Assembly (NCBI GenBank): GCA_016713235.1
Contig: JADJPN010000002.1
Span: 649,313 to 713,312 of the forward strand
From: Hyphomicrobiales bacterium
GTDB lineage: Bacteria > Pseudomonadota > Alphaproteobacteria > Rhizobiales > Xanthobacteraceae
Direction of reading: 5' to 3'
Length of the DNA: 64,000 nt
Each line of letters opens with the position of its first letter. The first letter of the stretch is position 1. Shown piece after piece: positions 18,940 through 26,445 of the stretch. A model generated the notes under the pieces. That model saw only the letters and a list, made by a program, of their open reading frames with translations, was not told the origin of the DNA and ran no database searches. The position numbers were made by a program, and so were the translations under genes.

Positions 18940-18971
18940 AGAAAATCCGGCGAGGGAGCGCCTCGCCGGAT
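18940..18971 (-). terminator. Intrinsic terminator after the PsiF-like gene
   Basis: Read on the minus strand: CCGGCGAGG, a six-base loop, CCTCGCCGG with minor slippage, then ATTTTCTTT. It closes the leftward PsiF-like gene and separates it from the PfpI gene. Confidence 0.85.
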
Positions 18972-18996
18972 GGTGGATTGAAAAGAAAGCGAAAGA

Positions 18997-19350
18997 TCAA
19001 TCCTCTTTCTTGAGGCACTTGGACATATAGTCCTGATAGTCCTTTTTTCCTTTTTCGCCGGTCTTCTTCTTGTGGTCGCCCCACGAGTGCGCGCAGTCAG
19101 CGAATTTCTTACGCGCTGCAAGCTGCTTTGCCGAAGGCGCTTTTTTATCGGTGGTCGTCTTGGTCTTCTGATCGTCGGTCTTGGTGTTGGCCTTAGTGTC
19201 GGCCTTCTCTTCTTTTTTCTTGGTAGCCTTCGCCTTCTTCGTGTCTTTCTTTTCCTCGGTCGTGGTCGTTTGCGCCGAGGTGTAACTCGGCAGCGTTACC
19301 GCGCCGAGGAATCCGATCAAAGCGAGAGCAAGAATCAATCGATGCAACAT
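18997..19350 (-). CDS. Secreted lysine-rich protein, PsiF-like
   Basis: A 117-residue protein with a signal peptide (MLHRLILALALIGFLGAV, cut near TSAQ), a long Lys/Thr/Ala-rich linker, and a C-terminal segment AARKKFADCAHSWGDHKKK...YQDYMSKCLKKED with two cysteines. That segment resembles the PsiF repeat of phosphate-starvation-inducible proteins. The charged linker is low-complexity. Function is unknown; a phosphate link is family-based only, and I saw no convincing Pho box upstream. Confidence 0.75.
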   Translation of the reverse strand: MLHRLILALALIGFLGAVTLPSYTSAQTTTTEEKKDTKKAKATKKKEEKADTKANTKTDDQKTKTTTDKKAPSAKQLAARKKFADCAHSWGDHKKKTGEKGKKDYQDYMSKCLKKED

Positions 19351-19535
19351 GGAGTTTCCTCCCCAAAAATTGGGTGCCGGAAGCATACACCCGAATTGGC
19401 CGCTGAAAACATGCGGGGCAGCATTGCCAATCCGCGTGTTGCCGCTTCCAGATCTGCGGCATAGTCCAGATGGCCATGTTCGTCCTGAACGGATGCTGAA
19501 TAGAGCGGAGTACCTCCTGTGGTTCGTAAGACGAA

Positions 19536-20132
19536 AAAGAAGAGGGCGAGCAGTTCGAGCCGTCATTCCTGAAAATCGCGCCGAACAACCGCATGCCCGC
19601 CATCGTCGATCCGGCCGGCCCCGGAGGCAAGCCAATCTCCGTCTTCGAGTCCGGCGCAATCTTGCAGTATCTCGGACGCAAGACGGGCAAGTTCTATCCG
19701 AAGGACGAGCGCAAGCGGGTTGAGGTGGACGAATGGCTGTTCTGGCAGATGGCGGGCCTTGGCCCCATGGCGGGGCAGGCGCATCACTTCCGGCTCTATG
19801 CGCCAGAGAAGCTTCCCTACGCGATCGAGCGCTACACCAACGAATGCCGCCGTCTCTACGGCGTGCTCGAAAAGAAGCTTGAAGGGCGCGATTATATCTG
19901 CGGCGACTACTCGATCGCCGACATGGCTTGCGTCGGCTGGACCCGGCCGTGGGAGCGGCAGGGACAGGACCCGGACGAATTCCCGAACGTGAAGGCGTGG
20001 CTCGCCCGCGTGATGGCGCGTCCGGCGGTCGAGCGCGGCATGGCGATCAAGCCGGACCCCTCAACTGTAATCGATGCGACCAAAGATAAAGCCGCGTTCA
20101 AACTGCTCTTCCAGCAAGGTGGGAATAGGTAG
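19536..20132 (+). pseudogene. Glutathione S-transferase (YfcG type), N-terminus decayed
   Basis: From about 19540 the frame reads EEGEQFEPSFLKIAPNNRMP, IVDPAGPGGKPISVFESGAI and on to GMAIKPDPS, which is the body of a Ure2p/YfcG-like GST. The first ~40 residues of the thioredoxin fold, including the catalytic Thr/Asn/Ser region, are missing: an in-frame TAA lies at about 19532-19534 and no start codon precedes EQFEP. Only scattered traces of a GST N-terminus (an ML..SGVP-like stretch near 19495-19520) can be pieced together, using several indels. An internal ATG at 19593 would give a 179-residue fragment. I call it a pseudogene. Confidence 0.7.
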
Positions 20133-20228
20133 GGAGCAAGAATAGAACCGGCCGCAAGATCCGGGATGGGTGGGTTGGCCCCGCGGCCGGCAGGCTCCTC
20201 CGGAGGTGGGAGAGAGCTTTGGCTTTGA

Positions 20229-21007
20229 CTAGTTCAGGTAAGCGATGTCGTTGACCTGGCCCTTGATCGCGAGCGCGCCCATGGCCGTTGCCTTGCCGGT
20301 CTTCAGATCGACTTTGTAGAGCGTGCCGCCGGTGAGCAGCCACGCGTCGTTCTGGCCTTCGCCGGTTGCAACGATGTCAAATGCAGCCGGGCCATTGATC
20401 TTGATGCCGAGCGAACCGATCGTGTTCAGCACGCCGTCATTCGGCGGCGCCTGACGAACGAGCACGCCGTTCGCGGCGTCGATGTTGTAAAGCGCAGTTT
20501 CCTTCGTGCCTTTACCGAGTTCGAATAGGCACCGGCGATCACGCGCGGGGTCTTGCCTTTGTTCGCATCGCCATCGGCATATTTATGCGAGCCATCGACC
20601 GTGACCTTGCCGTCATCGACATTCGCGCGGTGGCTGGTGCCGTCGGAACTCATCAAACGAAGACGATCCGCGGCCGGATTAAAATCGATAATGGCGACGC
20701 CGCCAGCTTTGAGCTTCTCGGAGAGATCGGCTTTCTTCGTGAAGACGCCGGTCTTCGGATCCAGCGTGCCGACCTTGCCATCGGTGGTGACACCATAGAG
20801 TGCGCCGTCGGCGGGACGGACGTCGATGCCGATCAGTTGCACGCCCTTCACCTGCACGGTGGAGGTCGCTTTCCTGGTTTTGAAATCGATGACGGTCAGC
20901 GTGTTGTTGCCGACCAGCGCGACGATCGACTGCGCCGAGGCAGCGGACGCAAAACCGATGCTGCCTGCGACGACTACCGCTGCAATCAGGCTCTTGCGAT
21001 TGAACAT
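20229..21007 (-). CDS. Exported DUF4394 protein (one-base frameshift)
   Basis: A secreted protein, about 259 residues after repair, beginning with a signal peptide (MFNRKSLIAAVVVAGSIGFASAAS) and made of a repeated beta structure typical of DUF4394: IGIDVRPADGALYGVTTDGK, VDFNPAADRLRLMSSDGTSH-like segments and GSLGIKINGPAAFDIV. Near 20515 the frame is lost after YSNSVK; adding one A to the AAA run gives GTKETALYNIDAANGVLVRQ and the rest follows to AYLN. It is divergent from an ECF sigma/anti-sigma pair, which may control it. Function of the family is unknown. Confidence 0.82.
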
Positions 21008-21273
21008 GGGGAACTCCCTGGGTTTATTTTCAAATTCTCGGGAGAGCGGGGGCTCTCGTGCGGGGAACACGCGAGGGCACTTGCCCGGATGCACGAGCCC
21101 TAAAAATTTTGGAGCTGCATCGGAATGCGCTTTCCCCGTGTTTTCACCGTGAAACGGAGCTTTTGATGCGTGCTGGTGCGGCGCTCCAATCGTGGGGTAC
21201 AAACGGTAACCGGAGAATTCCTCGTTTCACCGCTTGCCATGGGCTGCATTGGCAACAAGTTGGAATTTCATTC

Positions 21274-21819
21274 TTGAGCGACAAGAACGACGATCATTCG
21301 GCTTTGATTGTTGCCTGCGGGCGTGGCGACCGCGCTGCCTTGCAGGAGATTTATCGCCGCGAGGCCGGCGCGATGATCGGGATTTCCGCACGGATCGTGA
21401 AACGGCGGGAACTCGCGGAAGAAGTGGTGCAGGAGTCTTTCGTCGCGATCTGGCGGAACGCTGCGCGTTTCGACCCTTCCATCGGATCGGGGCGCGCCTG
21501 GTTATTTCAGATCGTCCGCAACCGCTCACTGAACATGTTGCGCGATACCAGCCGTGAATTACCGACCGAACAAGATGCGTTGGATGCAGCGGTCGATGCG
21601 GGCGCGGATTACGAGAATGCTTATGAGCGGCTCGCCAACAACAGCGCGCTGAAGCGCTGCCTTGATGAACTGGAACCGCGACGGAAACAGGGCATCCTGC
21701 TCGCCTTCGTCGAGGGAATGTCGCATGGCGAGATCGCAGCGAAATTGAAGGTGCCGCTCGGCACCACGAAGTCATGGCTGCGCCGCAGCCTGATCGCGCT
21801 TCGGGAGTGCATGGCATGA
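21274..21819 (+). CDS. ECF-type RNA polymerase sigma factor
   Basis: A 181-residue ECF sigma factor. Region 2 is visible in YRREAGAMIGISARIVKR...EEVVQESFVAIWRNAARFDP and IGSGRAWLFQIVRNRSLNMLR; region 4 in LDELEPRRKQGILLAFVEG and MSHGEIAAKLKVPLGTTKSWLRR. The start is uncertain: TTG at 21274 (LSDKNDDHSALI) best fits the family length, since longer in-frame extension looks non-coding. Its stop overlaps the next gene as ATGA, the classic sigma/anti-sigma coupling. Confidence 0.93.
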   Translation: MSDKNDDHSALIVACGRGDRAALQEIYRREAGAMIGISARIVKRRELAEEVVQESFVAIWRNAARFDPSIGSGRAWLFQIVRNRSLNMLRDTSRELPTEQDALDAAVDAGADYENAYERLANNSALKRCLDELEPRRKQGILLAFVEGMSHGEIAAKLKVPLGTTKSWLRRSLIALRECMA

Positions 21820-22529
21820 TCGCGCACGATCCGAACGAGGACTTCCTGCTGGCGGGCGAATATGTGCTGGGCGTGCTCGATGGCGCGGAGCGAGATGCTT
21901 TCGAGCGGCGCTTACCGCGCGAACAAGCTTTGCGCCAATACGTTGCGCGCTGGCAAACACGTTTCGCCGATCTCGACAACGGGGTCGCGCCGAAAGATGT
22001 GCCGCCCGCGTTGTGGTCAAAGATCGAAGCGCAACTCAGCGGCAAGCAGATTGCAAAAGCAACCGGTCCAGGCTTCAGCGAAAGGCTGTGGTGGAGTCTC
22101 GGCTTCTGGCGCGGTGCGAGCTTCGCGGGCGCGCTCGCGAGTTTGTTGCTTGCGGTTTCGGTCGGTCTGCTCGCGGGCAGGGCGACGCCGCAGCCGCAGA
22201 TCGTTGCAGTCATGTTGACGCCGGAAGGCGTGCCAGGCGCGATCGCGGAGATTCACTACGATGGCCGGATCAACGTCATTCCGATCCACGACTTCGAGGT
22301 GCCGAGCGGGAAGACGCTGCAAGTCTGGACGCTGTTCGACAAGGCAAAGGGACCGATCTCGGTCGGGCTGATCGAGCGCACGCGGCAAGCGCTCTTCCAC
22401 CGCGCCGATCTGCCGACCGGACAACAGCAGCTCTACGAGATCACGCTGGAGCCGGCAGGCGGCTCGCCTACGGGCAAACCGACCGGACCTGTGATCGTAA
22501 AGGGCTTTGGCGCGCTACCGCGCCTGTAA
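21816..22529 (+). CDS. Membrane-bound anti-sigma factor (RskA-type)
   Basis: A 237-residue anti-sigma factor that should hold the upstream ECF factor at the inner membrane. The cytoplasmic N-terminal part has the usual FLLAGEYVLGVLDGAERDAF and ARWQTRFADLDNGV; one transmembrane helix follows (ASFAGALASLLLAVSVGLLAG, about residues 103-123); the periplasmic part carries the RskA domain with QVWTLFDKAKGPISVGLIER. No HXXXCXXC zinc motif is seen. The signal it responds to is not known. Confidence 0.9.
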   Translation: MIAHDPNEDFLLAGEYVLGVLDGAERDAFERRLPREQALRQYVARWQTRFADLDNGVAPKDVPPALWSKIEAQLSGKQIAKATGPGFSERLWWSLGFWRGASFAGALASLLLAVSVGLLAGRATPQPQIVAVMLTPEGVPGAIAEIHYDGRINVIPIHDFEVPSGKTLQVWTLFDKAKGPISVGLIERTRQALFHRADLPTGQQQLYEITLEPAGGSPTGKPTGPVIVKGFGALPRL

Positions 22530-22539
22530 ATTGCAAATC

Positions 22540-23016
22540 ATGAAAGACCTCGACATCGTATTGCTTCGCCGTTGCGTCGAACTCGCAGAGGAGGCGCTCA
22601 ATGCCGGCGACGAGCCATTCGGTTCGCTGCTTGCCGATAGCGCGGGGCGCATCCTGCGGGAAGACCGCAACCGCGTCGCCGGTGGCGACCGCACGCAGCA
22701 TCCGGAGTTTGCGCTTGCGCGTTGGGCGGCGAACAACATGACGCAGGACGCGCGCGTGAAAGCGACCGTCTATACATCAGGTGAGCATTGCCCGATGTGT
22801 GCTGCCGCGCATGGTTGGGTAGGGCTCGGCCGTATTGTGTACGCAAGTTCGTCGGAGCAGCTTGTTCGCTGGCTTAGCGATCTCGGTTTGGGATCGCCGC
22901 CAGTGAGCGCACTGCCGATCAAGGAAATTGCGCCGCACGTCGCCGTCGAGGGACCGGTTCCGGAACTGGCCGAGCAGGTGCGAAAGCTGCACTACCGCTT
23001 TTACGTTGGAGGGTGA
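22540..23016 (+). CDS. Nucleoside deaminase (CDA/guanine deaminase superfamily)
   Basis: A 158-residue zinc deaminase. The zinc site is HPEFALARWA (His ligand and catalytic Glu; most relatives have HAE or CAE) and GEHCPMCAAAHGWVGL (the two Cys). Members act on cytosine, guanine or tRNA adenosine; this one is closer to free-base/nucleoside deaminases (COG0590-like) than to TadA. It starts 10 bases after the anti-sigma stop and could be co-transcribed, though no functional link is evident. Confidence 0.85.
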   Translation: MKDLDIVLLRRCVELAEEALNAGDEPFGSLLADSAGRILREDRNRVAGGDRTQHPEFALARWAANNMTQDARVKATVYTSGEHCPMCAAAHGWVGLGRIVYASSSEQLVRWLSDLGLGSPPVSALPIKEIAPHVAVEGPVPELAEQVRKLHYRFYVGG

Positions 23017-23019
23017 GCG

Positions 23020-23295
23020 TTACTGCGCCTTGCCGTCGCGAAAGGTTTGCAGAACGCTCCGGTCTTTCGTGAAGCTGATTGTGTTCGAGCCGACAGAGCA
23101 GGCAACATCGGCGGCGAGTTCCTGCTTCTGTTTTGCGTCGGCAGCGGACCAATATTTTTCGGTCACTTCGATCGCGAATCCGTCCGATACCCGGGTCGGG
23201 CGTGCGACGTCGCCCTTTGCTACGACCTTTGCGATGCGGTCGTTGGAAACAGCCTTGTCGCAGGCGAGCGCCATCGGCGAAAACAGCGAGCCCAA
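23020..23295 (-). CDS. Small hypothetical protein, probably exported, start uncertain
   Basis: The reading frame encodes ACDKAVSNDRIAKVVAKGD through VLQTFRDGKAQ, about 80-90 residues with two cysteines. It ends four bases from the convergent deaminase stop. Start is unclear: TTG at 23295 and ATG at 23274 give no signal peptide. A hydrophobic signal-like run (LIRAQALALGLAV) lies just upstream in another frame and would join if one T were removed from the TTTT near 23280. However, that run overlaps a strong hairpin (23288-23313) that looks like the terminator of the gene before it. I do not recognise the family. Confidence 0.45.
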   Translation of the reverse strand: MGSLFSPMALACDKAVSNDRIAKVVAKGDVARPTRVSDGFAIEVTEKYWSAADAKQKQELAADVACSVGSNTISFTKDRSVLQTFRDGKAQ

Positions 23296-23313
23296 GCGCG
23301 AGGGCTTGGGCTC
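23288..23313 (-). terminator. 10-bp perfect hairpin, probable terminator
   Basis: GAGCCCAAGC pairs with GCTTGGGCTC around a six-base loop. On the minus strand it is followed by GCTGTTTT and lies just after the first DUF2147 gene, so it most likely ends that transcript. Confidence 0.6.
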
Positions 23314-23334
23314 GTATCAACACTTGAAAAGACA

Positions 23335-23739
23335 TCAATTCACGCGCGTCCAAGTTTGTGAGCGGCAGAAGATGCCAGCGACGCAACCCGAAAGCGAGAG
23401 CGAATTCGCGTCGTTCTGGGTGAGCGTGCCGGAGTAGGTTTTGCCGTCCTGCGGATTGTAAAGGGTGCCCGACCACTTGCGGTCACCTGCGGGCTTCATC
23501 TGGATCATGTTGACGCCGACAAGATTGCGGGTCTTCTGCGCAGCGTTGGGATTGTTCTCGTCCTTCGCGCCGGTGTTCTTCACCCAGACGATCGTGCCGC
23601 AGACATTGCCGCCGCACGGCGCGATGCGAACGCGCGTTTCGCCGGAGGCCGTCAGCCAGGTTCCGGTGGCGTCCTGCGCGGAAGCGGGGAGTGTCAGTGC
23701 GGCGAGCGCTAGCGCTGCCAGGGCGAGCTTGAGTTTCAT
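23335..23739 (-). CDS. DUF2147 family secreted protein (paralogue 1)
   Basis: A 134-residue exported protein: signal peptide (MKLKLALAALALAALTLPASAQ), then GTWLTASGETRVRIAPCGGN, CGTIVWVKN, MKPAGDRKWSGTLYNPQDGK and the end GCVAGIFCRSQTWTRVN. This is the DUF2147 pattern, with two Cys pairs that probably form disulfides. In several Gram-negatives these are small periplasmic lipocalin-like proteins without known role. A second copy lies upstream at 23865, about 40% similar by eye, so the pair came from tandem duplication. Confidence 0.88.
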   Translation of the reverse strand: MKLKLALAALALAALTLPASAQDATGTWLTASGETRVRIAPCGGNVCGTIVWVKNTGAKDENNPNAAQKTRNLVGVNMIQMKPAGDRKWSGTLYNPQDGKTYSGTLTQNDANSLSLSGCVAGIFCRSQTWTRVN

Positions 23740-23864
23740 TGCGTGTCCTCCAGCATTTTGTTGTTGTCGCCAATCGTAAGCATGCGAAGCGCAGAAACAA
23801 AAGCGGGGCGCTACGGCCCCGCTTGGATTTCTGTTGTTGACGTAGCGTCCGCTTGGGAACTTTC

Positions 23865-24278
23865 TCAGTTCACCTTGGTCCAGGTCTTGGACTGGCAGAT
23901 CATGCCCCCCATCACGCAGCCGCCGATCTCGATTGCGTTGCCTGCGGCTTTTACTTTGCCCTGATAGGTTTTGCCGTCTTCGTAGTTGTAGATCGAACCG
24001 CTCCACTCGCCGGGGCCGACCGGTTTCATGTTGGAGACAAGCTGCAAGCCGACGATCGGGCGCTCGCGCTTCGATGGGTCGGGATTATGGACATCCTTCG
24101 AGGGGTTCTTCTGCCAAACAACATGACCGCACAGGCCGGTGCCACAAGGCAATACTTTTACACGGGTGATGCCGCTCTGGCTCTGCCAGACACCTGCAAC
24201 TTTGTCGGCGTCCTGCGCGATGGAGGGGAAGGCGAATGCGCAGAGCGCAGCCACAAGGGAAAGACGGGCGAGTTTCAT
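23865..24278 (-). CDS. DUF2147 family secreted protein (paralogue 2)
   Basis: A 137-residue relative of the gene at 23335, with signal peptide MKLARLSLVAALCAFAFPSIAQ and the same landmarks: GVWQSQSGITRVKVLPCGTG, GHVVWQKN, MKPVGPGEWSGSIYNYEDGK and GCVMGGMICQSKTWTKVN. The order of cysteines is conserved between the copies. About 125 bases separate it from paralogue 1, enough for a separate promoter. Confidence 0.88.
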   Translation of the reverse strand: MKLARLSLVAALCAFAFPSIAQDADKVAGVWQSQSGITRVKVLPCGTGLCGHVVWQKNPSKDVHNPDPSKRERPIVGLQLVSNMKPVGPGEWSGSIYNYEDGKTYQGKVKAAGNAIEIGGCVMGGMICQSKTWTKVN

Positions 24279-24652
24279 GTCGCTGAATGCTTCCGTTCGC
24301 TGATGAAGGGTATGTGACAACAGAAATAGTGTCTGATGGGGCGTGAGTAAGGCGCTCCTTCCGGCCGCTCGCGCAAATCTCAATCACCTTCCGTGTCTGA
24401 TGGTGACCAGAGTCCCAAGCAGCAGCCTTTCCAGAAGCTTTCCGCGCATTCACGGAGTCATGATCTTCAAGCGGTTGGTTGCTTAATGAATTCCGAAATG
24501 ACTGCAAGCTTCTGATTTCGTTCAGTTTTCATTCAGTCTGATACTTAGGATGTGATTCAAATTCCCCGTGCATCTTATGCGTCACGGGTAGGGGAAATGC
24601 CCGTTGGGACAAAGCGGCCGATCAAGCCGCGGAATTGACGGGAGACGGACAG
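24279..24652. other. 374-base region without a recognised gene
   Basis: This stretch separates the leftward DUF2147 genes from the rightward Sel1-like gene. It is more AT-rich than its surroundings around 24480-24560 (TTCATTCAGTCTGATACTTAGG and similar), as expected for a divergent promoter zone. The 11-mer GTGTCTGATGG occurs twice (near 24330 and 24393). I see no tRNA, hairpin terminator or reading frame I can support. Confidence 0.4.
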
Positions 24653-24916
24653 ATGGCGCGGCTTCTCGAACTCGAAGTGGCAGCAATCGGCCAGGCCAAT
24701 ATGGCAGGGGACATTTTTTATCAGCTGGGCTTGGCCTACGCATACGGCCGCGATGTCGATGCGGACAGGATCTCGGCCCATAAGTGGTTCAACCTGGCTG
24801 CGGCCCGCGGCAACCGAGATGCGGTCGCCTGCCGGCAGGAACTCGCCGCTGAGATGAACGCGGATGAGATTGCGGTCGCCCAGCGCGCGGCGCGCGAATG
24901 GATGACTTCGCACTAG
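24653..24916 (+). CDS. Small Sel1-repeat-like protein
   Basis: An 87-residue protein from the ATG at 24653 (a TTG at 24635 would add six residues). The segment YQLGLAYAYGRDVDADRISAHKWFNLAAARG is a clear Sel1/TPR-like repeat, followed by NRDAVACRQELAAEMNADEI. Such single-repeat proteins are frequent in Rhizobiales and are thought to mediate protein contacts. No signal peptide is seen. Confidence 0.75.
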   Translation: MARLLELEVAAIGQANMAGDIFYQLGLAYAYGRDVDADRISAHKWFNLAAARGNRDAVACRQELAAEMNADEIAVAQRAAREWMTSH

Positions 24917-25131
24917 GGTTTTTCGCAGGACGAAATAGCTGCTTCCGTTGGGGTTTTGGGGCGGGGACTGTTCGTGGAAAGGGACCGGCGACGTCAGAAG
25001 CGCCAGCCCTTTCTGCTTTTTGTAGCTGGGAGGCAACACCGGGGCTGATTTGCCCGGGAAAAGCCCGTTTCTGTTGACCGCGGCGGTCAGAACGGGTCCC
25101 ATGCATCAAAATATAAGGACGGGGCGATTCA

Positions 25132-26391
25132 ATGGTCGGGCCGAAGCAGTTTCTGTTGGGTGGTGTCGCGCTTTTTGCGCTGACGAGTGTAGTGGCTGCG
25201 GCTGATGTTCCGGTTCGTGCGCCTCAGCCGGTTTATACCAAGGCTCCCATCGTTTCGCTTTGGGAAGGCGTCTATGTCGGTGTGCACGGCGGTTACGCTT
25301 GGGCGCAGAACGACACTGCACTCGGCGGTGTCGTCACGAACTTCCGTCCCGATGGCGGCTTTGGCGGTTTGCAGTTCGGCTACAATCGTCACCTGACATC
25401 GCGCTGGGTGCTCGGCTTTGAAGTCGACGTTTCTTACGGCGACCTCGCGGGCCGCCGTCCCGTTGCCGCGAACACCGGCTTCTTCGATGTGAATGCATTC
25501 GGTACCGCGCGAACGCGCCTCGGTTACGCAAACGGCCCGTGGCTTTACTATGCGACTGCGGGTGCGGCTTGGGCCGACACGAATGTCGCCGTTCCGGCCG
25601 CAGGTCTTCGCTTCGACCGCCCGCAGATCGGTTATGTCATCGGTGCAGGCGTCGAATACGCACTGAACCAGCGCTGGTCTGCGAAGGTCGAGTATCTCTT
25701 TGCCGATCTGGGCGACACGTCGACGACGGCTGGTGCCGTTACCGACATGACGATGAGCACCATTCGTCTTGGTTTGAATTATCGCTTTGCGAATATGCCC
25801 GTGAGCGCGCTCGGCTACGACGCGCCGCTCGCTTACAAGGCTCCCGTGCGCCGCGGTAACGACTGGTCCGGTCCGTATATCGGTGCTCACGCTGCCTATG
25901 GCTGGGGCAATTTCGACGCGACCGCTACCGCACTTGAGCCGACCGGCGGCTTTGCCGGTATTCAGTCGGGCTACAACTGGCAGCTTTCGCGCAACATCGT
26001 ATTCGGTCTCGAAACTGACTCGTCCTGGGGTTCGCTCAAGGAGACGATCGGGGCGGCCACCGTCGATGTCGACGCGACCGGTACCGTTCGCGCCCGTCTC
26101 GGCTACGCGATGGATCGCTTGATGGTCTACGGCACCGGCGGTCTCGCCTGGGCGCATGCAGACGCGAACTACAACGCAACCGTCACCGACCGCTTCTATC
26201 TCGGCTGGGCCGCAGGCGTAGGCATGGAATATATGTGGAGCCCGCGCTGGACCGCGAAGCTCGAATATCTCTATGCGGATTTCGGCAAGATCACCGACAA
26301 TGCAGATACCGCGAACCTGACCGCATCGACGATCAAGTTCGGCGTGAACTATCGCGCGGGTATTCTCGATCTGATCGGCATGCGCTGGTAA
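25132..26391 (+). CDS. Outer-membrane protein with two tandem Omp25/RopB-like barrels
   Basis: A 419-residue protein with a signal peptide (cut near VVAAADVP). It contains two similar beta-barrel units. Unit 1, about residues 42-223, runs from WEGVYVGVHGGYAWAQND to MSTIRLGLNYRF; unit 2, about 240-412, runs from WSGPYIGAHAAYGWGNFD to ASTIKFGVNYRAG. Matching landmarks occur in the same order in each: FGGLQFGYN / FAGIQSGYN, GTARTRLGYA / GTVRARLGYA, WSAKVEYLFADLG / WTAKLEYLYADFG. Single-unit relatives (Omp25, RopB) are about 200-230 residues, so this is an internal duplication. Confidence 0.92.
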   Translation: MVGPKQFLLGGVALFALTSVVAAADVPVRAPQPVYTKAPIVSLWEGVYVGVHGGYAWAQNDTALGGVVTNFRPDGGFGGLQFGYNRHLTSRWVLGFEVDVSYGDLAGRRPVAANTGFFDVNAFGTARTRLGYANGPWLYYATAGAAWADTNVAVPAAGLRFDRPQIGYVIGAGVEYALNQRWSAKVEYLFADLGDTSTTAGAVTDMTMSTIRLGLNYRFANMPVSALGYDAPLAYKAPVRRGNDWSGPYIGAHAAYGWGNFDATATALEPTGGFAGIQSGYNWQLSRNIVFGLETDSSWGSLKETIGAATVDVDATGTVRARLGYAMDRLMVYGTGGLAWAHADANYNATVTDRFYLGWAAGVGMEYMWSPRWTAKLEYLYADFGKITDNADTANLTASTIKFGVNYRAGILDLIGMRW

Positions 26392-26412
26392 TCGCTTGAG
26401 CCTTCTGAAATG

Positions 26413-26443
26413 AAAAACCCCGGCCTTTGCGCCAGGGTTTTTG
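26413..26443 (+). terminator. Intrinsic terminator, possibly bidirectional
   Basis: AAAAACCC-C-GGC, six-base loop, GCC-A-GGGTTTTTGTTT. The stem has one internal mismatch and A and T runs on both sides. It lies between the convergent ends of the double-barrel gene and the amidotransferase gene. Confidence 0.85.
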
Positions 26444-26445
26444 TT

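Noticed and set aside
25129..26157. 342-residue minus-strand reading frame across the double-barrel gene
   Set aside because: Arg/His/Val-rich antisense sequence; the plus strand encodes a clear outer-membrane protein.
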